The translations under genes were made by a program, and so were the position numbers. A stretch of DNA of 21,386 nt from JAFGOM01 sp964605795 (lineage in GTDB: Archaea; Halobacteriota; Methanomicrobia; Methanomicrobiales; Methanospirillaceae). This document shows, in pieces, positions 14,827 through 21,386 of the stretch. The number at the start of each line of letters is the position of its first letter. The first letter of the stretch is position 1. The DNA lies in the NCBI GenBank assembly GCA_964605795.1, contig CAZSDZ010000046.1, positions 1 through 21,386 on the forward strand, in the 5' to 3' direction. Below the pieces are notes generated by a model that saw only the letters and a list, made by a program, of their open reading frames with translations, did not search any database and was not told where the DNA came from.

Positions 14827-15432
14827 ATGCGTATCCTCAATCTTACCAGAAAGAGTACAACATACACCTCGAATGTGTATCTCATACTGGGTGATAGGGG
14901 ATATACCGATCCGATGACGACCCTCATTGATGTAGGTCGTGATCCCGGAATTCTATCTCTTCTTGCAGATGAACTGGATGCCTATTCTGTATCGGTTGAC
15001 CAGGTCATTCTGACCCATCTGCATTTTGATCATGTCTCCCTGTTGCCTGCCATTATTGATAGATATCATCCCAGAATCTATGCATTCTCAGATAACCGGG
15101 AAGGTATTACCCATCTTGTTGCTGATGGGGAATTAATACTCATTGGTGACCAAAAGGCAGAAATCATCCACCTCCCCGGACATACATACAACTCCATCTG
15201 TATCTATTGTCAGAAGGAGAAGGTACTGTTTTGCGGGGACAATGCTCTCTATTTCTGGAGTACCTCAAATACCTTTGAGGGACCATTTATCCATGCGTAC
15301 CAGCGGATATGTGCCCGTGATATCAGCGTGATTTATCCTGGTCATGGTGATCCCCTATCCCATGATTGTAACCGGTTACTCGCCGAATCGTTGATAAATG
15401 TGTTACACAGTCCAATCATCGGCGATCTTTGA
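14827..15432 (+). CDS. Metallo-beta-lactamase fold hydrolase
   Basis: This 201-residue protein has the complete metal-binding set of the superfamily: HLHFDH (the HxHxDH motif, near residues 66-71), a His in PGHTYNS, the bridging Asp in FCGDNAL and the last His in YPGHGDP. It is close in size and layout to glyoxalase II-like hydrolases, and could act on a thioester or another ester; the substrate cannot be told from sequence. I start it at the ATG at 14827, with GAAGG (14813-14817) nine bases upstream; a TTG at 14818 is in frame but directly abuts that site. There is no signal peptide, so it is cytoplasmic. It is not obviously in an operon with either neighbour. Confidence 0.85.
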   Translation: MRILNLTRKSTTYTSNVYLILGDRGYTDPMTTLIDVGRDPGILSLLADELDAYSVSVDQVILTHLHFDHVSLLPAIIDRYHPRIYAFSDNREGITHLVADGELILIGDQKAEIIHLPGHTYNSICIYCQKEKVLFCGDNALYFWSTSNTFEGPFIHAYQRICARDISVIYPGHGDPLSHDCNRLLAESLINVLHSPIIGDL

Positions 15433-15467
15433 TTCCGATTCTTTTCGTTGCAGAAATCCTTTCCGTC

Positions 15468-15481
15468 ATGCGTTCACGCAT
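15468..15481. repeat. Small perfect hairpin ATGCG-TTCA-CGCAT
   Basis: A 5-bp perfect stem with a 4-base loop lies 35 bases after the stop of the hydrolase gene. It could form at the 3' end of that transcript. No T tract follows directly, so a terminator role is uncertain. The rest of 15433-15634 shows no supported gene. Confidence 0.35.
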
Positions 15482-15634
15482 CTCCTGCATAATATCTCCG
15501 GTCTGGCATTCTCAAATTACTCTGCTTTATTGCGGTTTTCCATTAATACCCATCATTTATTTATTATTAAGTACACTGATAGATGTCGGGTTTTTAGAAA
15601 CGGTTGAATGTCTGTCTTCTCTATTGGTTTGGGA

Positions 15635-15649
15635 TCATGTCTGACATGA
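15635..15649. promoter_or_regulatory. Palindrome upstream of the symporter promoter
   Basis: TCATGTC-T-GACATGA is a perfect inverted repeat with 7-base arms and one central base. It ends 17 bases before the TATA-like TTATATT at 15667-15673. The size and placement suit binding by a dimeric transcription factor; from just upstream of TATA such a factor could activate or repress. Confidence 0.45.
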
Positions 15650-15666
15650 GGTTTAACTCGAATGTG

Positions 15667-15684
15667 TTATATTGTGTCATGACA
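15667..15684 (+). promoter_or_regulatory. Putative TATA box and overlapping palindrome for the symporter operon
   Basis: TTATATT (15667-15673) lies 25-31 bases before the ATG of the small membrane protein, so the message would be nearly leaderless. Immediately after it, TGTCATGACA (15675-15684) is a perfect 10-base palindrome between TATA and the expected start point, the usual place of archaeal repressor sites. It shares the TCATG core with the palindrome at 15635-15649. Confidence 0.45.
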
Positions 15685-15697
15685 GATAGTAGCATGA

Positions 15698-15811
15698 ATG
15701 ATAGCTGGACTACCTGAAATAACGGTTATTACTGTCGGTGGGGTAATTCTCATCTCCACCATCTGCCTGCTAATCTGGGCTTTTATGTTCGAGGAGGTCA
15801 TGGATGACTGA
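15698..15811 (+). CDS. Small single-span membrane protein paired with the symporter
   Basis: This 37-residue frame starts MIAGLPEITV, has one hydrophobic segment at about 8-31 with small residues (VGG at 13-15), and ends in an acidic tail, EEVMDD. Its stop overlaps the symporter start by eight bases, and the symporter's ribosome-binding site (GAGGAGG, 15791-15797) lies inside its coding sequence. It has a TATA-like box at leaderless distance. Tiny membrane proteins directly before SSS-family transporter genes are known in archaea and bacteria, and I recall the annotation 'symporter small accessory protein' for such genes, without being able to check this one. Such a protein may stabilise or modulate the transporter; this is inference. 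Confidence 0.72.
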   Translation: MIAGLPEITVITVGGVILISTICLLIWAFMFEEVMDD

Positions 15812-17309
15812 CCTGATATCTGTCGTTGTTGTCGTAATCTATTGTCTAGCGATGATAGGAGTCGGTGTCTGGGCATCCAGGAGGATCTCCACGACTGCAG
15901 ATTATCTTATAGCAGGGAGATCGCTTGGATTCTGGATGTTTACCCTGCTGATGTTCGGGTCAGTCTGCAGTGGAATGTCTCTTCTCGGAGTGCCCGGACT
16001 CGGGTATAAGATGGGCTGGCCTACTATCTGGGAACAGGTATTTGTTCCGCTCTGTATCGGGTTTTGTATCATCTTTTTCGGGGTGAAACTCTACAAGGTA
16101 GCAAAGAGCGAGAATTACATGACTGTGCAGGATTACCTTGCAAAGCGGTATCAGAGTACTAAAGCAGTTCCATTCTTAAGCGCACTGGCCGGTATTGTTG
16201 TCTCTGTTATCTACCTTGCCGGACAGTTAACTGCGATCAGTATCGTGCTCGTGTGGCTGTTCGGGATGCCGTACTGGCAGGCTCTTCTCATCGGTGCATT
16301 TGTGGTCACGGCGTATACGGTCATCGGCGGGCTGTGGGCAATCTCGGTCACGACCCTGGTTCAGTCACTGATGATAATAATCGGTGTGCTCATCATGGCG
16401 CCGATTGTAATAAACGCTGCAGGTGGATTTACCGTCATCAACGAGGCGATGAATGCTGTCGGGCCGCATATGGTGAGTCCATGGATGGAGACCGGGCCGG
16501 TATTTACTCCGTTATACCTTGTCTCGTTCTTCTTCTTGCTGACCATCGGTCTTGCGTGTGCCCCCCACGTGATAAACAACATGATCGTTGTCAAGGATAT
16601 CAGGTACTTTAAATGGGCACCGGTTGTTGGGTTCCTCATCTATCTCGTGATCATGGTTCTTTTGAAGTACACCGGGTTTGCCGGTATCCCGCTTGTTGCG
16701 AAAGGACTGGTGACTCTTCCTGATGCTGCCAATGCACAGGATTACATCTTTCTTGCCGGTGTTGAGTATGCCATGCCGAATATCTTTATCTGGGCTATCT
16801 TTGGTGTCATCGTGCTGGCGGCGGTGATGTCAACAACCGATCGGCTCATGCTTACCATTGGATCCATGTTCTCGTGGGATATCTACAAAAAGATGCTCAA
16901 GCCGGGAGCCTCTGACCGCGAAGTCCTCCGTGTCAGCCAGGTTTCCGTGCTTGCATCGGCGATTATTACTCTTCTCCTCGTAATCAATCCCCCCGAGATC
17001 CTTGCATTCCTTATCTGGATGGGGATTGGAGTCATGATCTCTGCGTTTGCCGTACCGCTTCTTGCGGGTCTTTACTGGCGCCGTGCAACAAAAGAAGGTG
17101 CTATTGCCGCGATGTTCTGTGGTCTTGCCTTTGCCGGTATCTTTGGGTACTATACCAAGTATGTCACCCCATTACCGATGCACTGGAGTATGTACTCTTT
17201 TATCGTTGCAATCGTCGCAATGATTGTCGTAAGCCTTCTTACCCGGCCGGTATCAGAAGAAGTGCTTGATGCAACCCTTACCGGGCCCTATGTCAGGACC
17301 CCGAAGTAA
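15804..17309 (+). CDS. Sodium:solute symporter (SSS family)
   Basis: This 501-residue integral membrane protein belongs to the SSS family (LeuT fold), which imports a solute together with sodium. About 13 membrane segments are visible, beginning at residues 4-24. The N-terminal ASRRISTTADYLIAGRSLG stretch is a family hallmark, and VMSTTD at 341-346 corresponds to the Ser/Thr sodium-site segment of TM8 in PutP-type carriers. The GFAGIPLVAKGL loop is between membrane segments. The substrate (proline, pantothenate, acetate or other) cannot be assigned from sequence. GAGGAGG at 15791-15797, six bases before the ATG, supports the start. Translation is coupled to the small upstream protein, and a T6 tract follows the stop. 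Confidence 0.93.
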   Translation: MTDLISVVVVVIYCLAMIGVGVWASRRISTTADYLIAGRSLGFWMFTLLMFGSVCSGMSLLGVPGLGYKMGWPTIWEQVFVPLCIGFCIIFFGVKLYKVAKSENYMTVQDYLAKRYQSTKAVPFLSALAGIVVSVIYLAGQLTAISIVLVWLFGMPYWQALLIGAFVVTAYTVIGGLWAISVTTLVQSLMIIIGVLIMAPIVINAAGGFTVINEAMNAVGPHMVSPWMETGPVFTPLYLVSFFFLLTIGLACAPHVINNMIVVKDIRYFKWAPVVGFLIYLVIMVLLKYTGFAGIPLVAKGLVTLPDAANAQDYIFLAGVEYAMPNIFIWAIFGVIVLAAVMSTTDRLMLTIGSMFSWDIYKKMLKPGASDREVLRVSQVSVLASAIITLLLVINPPEILAFLIWMGIGVMISAFAVPLLAGLYWRRATKEGAIAAMFCGLAFAGIFGYYTKYVTPLPMHWSMYSFIVAIVAMIVVSLLTRPVSEEVLDATLTGPYVRTPK

Positions 17310-17312
17310 CCC

Positions 17313-17318
17313 TTTTTT
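17313..17318 (+). terminator. T tract after the symporter gene
   Basis: A T6 run lies directly after the symporter stop and before the TATA-like box of the glycan operon. It is a plausible archaeal terminator. No stem precedes it. Confidence 0.45.
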
Positions 17319-17325
17319 CGTCACT

Positions 17326-17333
17326 CATATATC
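17326..17333 (+). promoter_or_regulatory. Putative TATA box of the glycan operon
   Basis: CATATATC lies 24-31 bases upstream of the GTG at 17357. With normal archaeal spacing, transcription would begin within a few bases of the start codon, giving a leaderless message. No ribosome-binding site is visible before the GTG. Confidence 0.5.
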
Positions 17334-17356
17334 ATGCCACCTCCCATTATAGTGAA

Positions 17357-18664
17357 GTGAAGACGGTTATTCTGGGAGGTGGATTGGCCGGGGTTACCCT
17401 CGCCCGGCTTCTGAAAGAGAAGGGCGAGGATGTCGTCGTCCTTGAGGGCGAGGATACTATCGGAGGTCTCTGCAGATCCCGGCAAGAGAAGGGATTTACC
17501 TTTGATATCGGGGGATCCCATATCCTCTTCTCCCGTGACCAGGAGGTTCTCTCATTCATGAACCAGATGATTGAAGGGAACCGGGAGCAGCGGGATCGCA
17601 ATACCAAAATCTTCTACAAGGGTAGGTATGTGAAATATCCGTTTGAGAATGGATTATCTGATCTCCCCCCCGATGATCGGTTCTTTTGTCTGCATGAGTA
17701 TATAAAAAACCTGATTGCCTTAGAAAAAGGTGAATTGTCCCCCCCGAAGACGTTTTTGGACTGGATATACTATACCTTCGGGAAGGGGATCGCAGAGACC
17801 TACATGGTTCCCTATAACGAGAAGATCTGGAACTATTCCCTCGATCGCATGTCACTGCACTGGGTGGACGGCAGGGTCCCAAAACCTCCTGTTGAGGATA
17901 TCATCCGGTCTGCTATCGGTATAGAAACGACCGGGTATGCCCACCAGGCTGTCTTTTCCTATCCTGCACGAGGTGGTATCGCTTCACTCATCGATGTGAT
18001 TGCGGATCCGATAAAAGACAGGATAAAGACCGGATTTATTGTCAGATCCGTCAAAAGAACGGGGAATTCCTGGACGATCTCGGACGGTACCGAGACAATC
18101 ACCGCTGATCACTGCATCAGTACGATTCCCCTTCAGGTTCTTGCCCCATGCATTGCTGATATTTCGCGGGAGGTGATTGATGCGATCGGATCCCTGGTAT
18201 ACAACTCTATCTGCTGTATCGGGATCGGGATACGAGGAGACGTACCCCCCGTCTCGTGGATGTATATCCCTGAGAAGAATCTGACACCAGCGAACCGTAT
18301 CTCGTTTCCTTCAGGGTATTCTTCGTTTGTCTCTCCCCCTGGCCACAGCTCTGTACTTGCCGAGATAACATACAATGCCGGTGATTGTATCGATCTGACC
18401 AGTGATGCAGACCTGACAATGGGTATTATCACCTCACTAGAAGAGATGAATATCATTAAAGCGGAGGATGTACGGTATACCACCGCTGCCAGGAGCAGAT
18501 TTGCGTACGTCGTGTATGACAGCGGATACGAGAAGAACATCGCAACGATCAGGGACTATTTTGAAGATTTCGGGATCTCACTTCTCGGCAGGTTTTCCCA
18601 ATTTGAGTACCTGAACATGGATGGAGTCATCCGATCAGTTCTGGATTATGTAAAAGGAAGATAA
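17357..18664 (+). CDS. FAD-dependent amine oxidase-like / UDP-galactopyranose mutase-like enzyme
   Basis: This 435-residue protein is a flavoprotein of the amine oxidase / protoporphyrinogen oxidase / UDP-galactopyranose mutase superfamily. The N-terminal Rossmann motif GGGLAG (7-12) is followed by the acidic strand end VVVLEGED, then GGLCRS and FDIGGSHIL, all typical FAD contacts. MVPYNEKIWNYSLDRMS in the middle resembles the mutase family's conserved segment. Its place before two glycosyltransferases points to making or rearranging a nucleotide sugar or glycan precursor, but the reaction is not established. The start is a GTG at 17357; the coding frame overlaps the next gene by one base (TAATG). 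Confidence 0.82.
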   Translation: MKTVILGGGLAGVTLARLLKEKGEDVVVLEGEDTIGGLCRSRQEKGFTFDIGGSHILFSRDQEVLSFMNQMIEGNREQRDRNTKIFYKGRYVKYPFENGLSDLPPDDRFFCLHEYIKNLIALEKGELSPPKTFLDWIYYTFGKGIAETYMVPYNEKIWNYSLDRMSLHWVDGRVPKPPVEDIIRSAIGIETTGYAHQAVFSYPARGGIASLIDVIADPIKDRIKTGFIVRSVKRTGNSWTISDGTETITADHCISTIPLQVLAPCIADISREVIDAIGSLVYNSICCIGIGIRGDVPPVSWMYIPEKNLTPANRISFPSGYSSFVSPPGHSSVLAEITYNAGDCIDLTSDADLTMGIITSLEEMNIIKAEDVRYTTAARSRFAYVVYDSGYEKNIATIRDYFEDFGISLLGRFSQFEYLNMDGVIRSVLDYVKGR

Positions 18665-19641
18665 TGCGAATCAATTTTATCGTTGAGGATATGCTTTTTT
18701 TTAAGTATATTGGATGTGCTACTGCTGCCCGTTCCTTATACCGGCATCTCTTCTCGTACCCTGACATCGATCCCGGCTGGAAATTGCGTGATCTTGGATC
18801 TGAAATCTCACATTATCATACCTTTGGACCGTTTGCCCTCGCCCATGAACGGTTCGATCCCGGTATCCATATCCTGACTGCTCACTCAACCCCGAGAATT
18901 AACAACGGAAATATTGCATGCTCTTCGAGTATTAATCGCCTGTACCCAAAGATATACTCCCGTTTTGATCACGTTGTTGCGATATCAGAGACCAGCATGC
19001 GTGAAGTGGCAGAGATGGTTCCTGATATGCCGGTGACTTATATACCAAACGGTGTTGACCGGGATTTTTTTGCCCCAAATCCTCTGAAAGGAGCCATGTT
19101 CCGGGAGACATATGGTATCGGTGAGGATGAGAGGATGGTTCTAACCGTAGCACAGCAGTCCCCACGGAAGGGGATATATGATCTCTTCGCTCTTGCGGAA
19201 CAAAATCCCCATACCCGGTTTGTCTGGGTCGGGGGGTTTCCGTACGGGCCGCTCTCAAAAAATTATGACAGGATTCGGAAGATGAAGGAGAACAAACCTG
19301 ATAATATCCTTTTTACCGGGTTTGTTCCTGACATTCGTGCCCCGTACTGTGCAGCTGATCTCTTTTTTATGCCTTCGTATGCAGAGACCTTTGGTCTTGT
19401 AATTTTAGAGGCGCTCTCGTCAGGTGTTCCGGTGCTTGCACGAAATATTTCAGAATTCCAGGAGATCTTCGGCTCACGAATCTCATATTTTGATACGGTA
19501 CAGGATGCAACGGATCTGATACGTAATGAGACGCATGTGCGTATAGCTGCGAACCATGCACGGGAGAGTACCGCTCCCTTTGATATGGGATTAATCGCAC
19601 AACGCCATGTAGATCTCTATTCAAAACTGGTGAATTCATGA
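18664..19641 (+). CDS. Glycosyltransferase family 4
   Basis: This 325-residue protein is a GT-B-fold, GT4-type transferase that should move a sugar from a nucleotide donor to a growing glycan. The C-terminal donor-binding half is well conserved: IPNGVDRDFF at 127-136, the glycine-rich VGG near 189-191, and the E-x7-E motif AETFGLVILEA with E241 and E249, followed by SSGVPVLA. The N-terminal acceptor half is short, and the usual glycine loop after the first strand is not clear. No membrane span is seen. It starts on the last base of the FAD gene's stop codon and overlaps the GT2 gene by four bases, so the three genes are translated as a unit. Donor and acceptor sugars are unknown. Confidence 0.9.
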   Translation: MRINFIVEDMLFFKYIGCATAARSLYRHLFSYPDIDPGWKLRDLGSEISHYHTFGPFALAHERFDPGIHILTAHSTPRINNGNIACSSSINRLYPKIYSRFDHVVAISETSMREVAEMVPDMPVTYIPNGVDRDFFAPNPLKGAMFRETYGIGEDERMVLTVAQQSPRKGIYDLFALAEQNPHTRFVWVGGFPYGPLSKNYDRIRKMKENKPDNILFTGFVPDIRAPYCAADLFFMPSYAETFGLVILEALSSGVPVLARNISEFQEIFGSRISYFDTVQDATDLIRNETHVRIAANHARESTAPFDMGLIAQRHVDLYSKLVNS

Positions 19642-20336
19642 TCTCCATTGTGATACCCTCATTTAATGAAGAAGAGAATATCGAGTCCTGCCTCATGTCT
19701 CTTGCAAACCAGACCGTTCCACGGGACTCATACGAGATTATCGTCGTCGATGGCGGCTCAAAAGATAATACCCGCCAGATAGCAGAGCAATATGCGGATC
19801 TGGTCTTTATCCAGGAGAGTCCCCGGGTCGGGGGGGCACGTAATGACGGGATACGGAGGGCCAGGGGCGATATTGTTGCCACGACTGATGCTGATACCCT
19901 CCTTCCCTCCGACTGGCTTGAGACGTTGGATAAGATCTTTGCAGATCCTGATGTGGTTCTGGCATACGGTCCTGTGTACCCTATTGAGGGTGGGATTAAA
20001 AACTCCCTCTCTCTTTTCCTTGCAAATTCTTTTGCCAGGATAGGATATGTGACACGGACCATCTACTTTACGCTTGGCTGTAACACCGCGTTTGTACGCG
20101 ATGTTGTTTTGAAGGCAGGACTGTACCAGACCGTGGATGCGGGTGATGATCTCGAGATAGCACGGCGTATGCGTCATTGTGGAAAGATCCGGTTTGATAA
20201 TCATTTAAAAGTGGGGTTCTCCATGCGACGGTACCAGCAGTTCGGAACGTTAAAATCCATCTACGAATGGCTTTATATCGTCGCAAAGGGTGGAGTTTCT
20301 GAAAAACATTCCTATACAAAAAAGGAATACAAGTAA
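19638..20336 (+). CDS. Glycosyltransferase family 2
   Basis: This 232-residue protein is a GT-A-fold, GT2-type transferase. It has the N-terminal SIVIPSFNEEENI (3-15), VVDGGSKDNT at 36-45 and the metal-binding DAD at 84-86. A GDDLE motif near residue 170 stands where the family's catalytic acidic residue lies. The central stretch (about 120-148) is hydrophobic and may touch the membrane, but there is no clear transmembrane tail. It overlaps the GT4 gene by ATGA and ends the operon. Likely product: part of a surface polysaccharide, glycolipid or protein glycan, with linkage unknown. Confidence 0.92.
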   Translation: MISIVIPSFNEEENIESCLMSLANQTVPRDSYEIIVVDGGSKDNTRQIAEQYADLVFIQESPRVGGARNDGIRRARGDIVATTDADTLLPSDWLETLDKIFADPDVVLAYGPVYPIEGGIKNSLSLFLANSFARIGYVTRTIYFTLGCNTAFVRDVVLKAGLYQTVDAGDDLEIARRMRHCGKIRFDNHLKVGFSMRRYQQFGTLKSIYEWLYIVAKGGVSEKHSYTKKEYK

Positions 20337-20420
20337 TGTCCGGGAATCATAAAAAATTGCCTTCTTCCGTATCCTGGTTTTTGAGAGGTATTTAGAATTA
20401 TGATGCGATATCCTTTGTGC

Positions 20421-20429
20421 ATAAATATC
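20421..20429 (+). promoter_or_regulatory. Putative TATA box of the receiver-PAS gene
   Basis: ATAAATATC lies 20-28 bases upstream of the GTG at 20449, the distance expected for a leaderless transcript. No ribosome-binding site precedes that GTG. A perfect GGAGG inside the coding region (20478-20482) does not serve a credible downstream start, because the receiver fold begins there. Confidence 0.45.
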
Positions 20430-20448
20430 AGTATACTGTGGGTGCATC

Positions 20449-21246
20449 GTGGATCATAATACCGGTTCAGTGGTAAAGGAGGTGCTCATTGTCGAGGATG
20501 ATGAGATAATAGCCACTCTTATTGAGCGTTTTTTGCTGCAGCATGAGTACCACGTGACCCGGAAGGTCTCTTCCGGAGAAGATGCCATCTATGCCTGTGC
20601 CGAGCATATCCCTGATGTAGTGCTCATGGATATCAGTCTGAAAGATCGCATCGATGGAATAACCGCAACAAAATTTATCACCGCTCTTTTCAAGGTCCCG
20701 GTCATCTTTGTGTCTGCTACCGATGATGATGAGACACTCTCCCGGGCTTCGATGGTTGAGGCCTCGAGTTTTATCATCAAACCTTTTACCGCAAAGGATC
20801 TCTACTCAAATATCGATATTGCGATACGAAACGATCTGCTGCTTAAGAAGGCACGAAATTTCAGCCACACAAAGGTTCAGAAACTCACGCAGGCAATGCT
20901 CTCTCTCCTCGATGCCTATTTTATCCTTGATGATCGTGGCAGAATTCTTTTTTTAAACCCCTATGCAGAGCATATCCTCAATATCGAGCGGAACGATGCA
21001 ATCTCCCGCTCGATTAATTATTACCTGACTTTTTATGATACCCGGTCAAACGAGATGTATTCTGATGCGTTTAATGATGTTGTTCGGGAGAGCCTTGTGA
21101 TTGGAATAAAGCAGAATATAGCGGTGAAGATGAAGGACGGGTCTTTTCGGCACGTGACCGTGAAGGCAACTTCTATCCGTGATTCTGCCAACGATATGAT
21201 CGGGATGGTCATGGTGCTCCATCTGATGACAAAGCGTGAATTGTAA
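20449..21246 (+). CDS. Response regulator with receiver and PAS domains
   Basis: This 265-residue cytoplasmic protein has an N-terminal receiver domain (about 11-128) with acidic pocket E16-D17-D18, phospho-acceptor D61 in VVLMDISLKD, switch residues near S89-T91 and K111 in IKPF. A PAS domain follows (about 143-258), with LLDAYFILDDRGRILFLN at 153-170 as its first strands. There is no kinase, DNA-binding or cyclase output, so it likely acts in a phosphorelay or by contact with other proteins; such receiver-PAS proteins are frequent in Methanomicrobiales. The start is a GTG with a TATA box at leaderless spacing. The partner kinase is not in this window. Confidence 0.9.
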   Translation: MDHNTGSVVKEVLIVEDDEIIATLIERFLLQHEYHVTRKVSSGEDAIYACAEHIPDVVLMDISLKDRIDGITATKFITALFKVPVIFVSATDDDETLSRASMVEASSFIIKPFTAKDLYSNIDIAIRNDLLLKKARNFSHTKVQKLTQAMLSLLDAYFILDDRGRILFLNPYAEHILNIERNDAISRSINYYLTFYDTRSNEMYSDAFNDVVRESLVIGIKQNIAVKMKDGSFRHVTVKATSIRDSANDMIGMVMVLHLMTKREL

Positions 21247-21260
21247 TATTCAACCTGGTG

Positions 21261-21289
21261 ATATGCCGATATGGGCATATATTTATGCC
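21261..21289. repeat. Overlapping alternative hairpins before tRNA-Arg
   Basis: ATATGCC (21261-21267) pairs perfectly with GGCATAT (21274-21280). GGCATA (21274-21279) also pairs with TATGCC (21284-21289). The middle arm can thus join either neighbour, so two stems exclude each other. The region follows the receiver-PAS stop by 15 bases and also contains TATA-like sequence that could serve the tRNA promoter. Confidence 0.4.
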
Positions 21290-21324
21290 ATCAGGTATAA
21301 CAGGTAAAAGCACCCGATACGATT

Positions 21325-21386
21325 GTCCCGATAGGGTAGTGGATATCCTAGAAGCCTGCGGAGCTTTTGACCCGGGTTCAAGTCCC
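21325..21386 (+). tRNA. tRNA-Arg (anticodon GCG), truncated by the window edge
   Basis: The visible 62 bases fold as a tRNA: acceptor strand GTCCCGA (21325-21331), T8-A9, D arm GGG...TCC-type pairing with A14, G18-G19 and A21, anticodon stem GAAGC/GCTTT around loop CTGCGGA, short variable loop, T stem CCGGG and T loop TTCAAGT. The anticodon 21358-21360 is GCG, which reads CGC (Arg); A20 and C35, known Arg identity bases, are present. The last visible bases CCC begin the 3' T-stem strand; the rest, expected to end with the acceptor complement TCGGGAC, lies outside. TATA candidates are the AT-rich 21278-21285 and TATAAC at 21296-21301. G10 and T54-T55 are intact targets for the G10 methylase and Pus10 encoded in this window. 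Confidence 0.88.

Noticed and set aside
15429..15644. Hydrophobic open frames after the MBL hydrolase gene (up to 71 codons)
   Set aside because: No family match, no ribosome-binding site, and the frames run through the hairpin and the palindrome; not supported as genes.
20475..20484. Internal AAAGGAGGTG as the start signal of the receiver-PAS gene
   Set aside because: It sits inside the first receiver strand and no usable start codon follows at proper spacing; starting there would remove part of the fold.
1..21386. CRISPR arrays, insertion sequences, prophage or defence genes
   Set aside because: No regularly spaced repeats, transposase, integrase, nuclease or toxin-antitoxin proteins were seen on either strand.

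Overview
The window looks like a piece of a methanogenic euryarchaeon, most likely order Methanomicrobiales (Methanospirillum-like). That placement is an inference from gene content, not from a search. Archaeal markers are Pus10, ribosomal protein L21e, RNA polymerase subunit F/Rpo4, DUF655, a Trm-G10-type tRNA methyltransferase, TATA-type promoters with apparently leaderless starts, and T-rich terminators. A bacterial-type GrpE-DnaK-DnaJ set, a full-length bifunctional PurH, a 6-phospho-3-hexuloisomerase and many small signalling proteins fit the same group. A run of 10 N at 11338-11347 shows that this is a draft assembly.

Layout. 1-285 is AT-rich and non-coding. 286-4140 (+) is a tight information-processing operon: pus10, rpl21e, rpoF, DUF655, ksgA and a HemK2-type methyltransferase. 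The last two junctions overlap. 4312-8319 (-) holds hxlB, a secreted protein with two CARDB domains, and purH. A 368-base divergent spacer then leads to the chaperone operon grpE-dnaK-dnaJ (8688-12246, +); dnaJ is interrupted by the N run. 12328-15432 (+) carries single genes with their own promoters or terminators: a CheY-like receiver, a tRNA G10 methyltransferase, a catalytic-domain-only CheR-type methyltransferase and a metallo-beta-lactamase-fold hydrolase. 15698-17309 (+) is a sodium:solute symporter preceded by an overlapping 37-residue single-span membrane protein, with two palindromes flanking the TATA box. 17357-20336 (+) is a three-gene surface-glycan operon: an FAD enzyme, a GT4 and a GT2 glycosyltransferase. 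20449-21246 (+) is a receiver-PAS protein. The window ends inside a tRNA-Arg(GCG) gene.

How the genes connect. The first operon joins tRNA modification, ribosome assembly (L21e, KsgA), release-factor methylation and transcription. Pus10 and the G10 methylase act on tRNA, and the partial tRNA at the right edge keeps both G10 and the T54-T55-C56 target. GrpE, DnaK and DnaJ form one folding machine. The small protein and the symporter are probably made together and act together. No mobile element, CRISPR array or defence system was seen. The least explained items are the small symporter-linked protein with its palindromic promoter region, the CARDB protein and the glycan operon.
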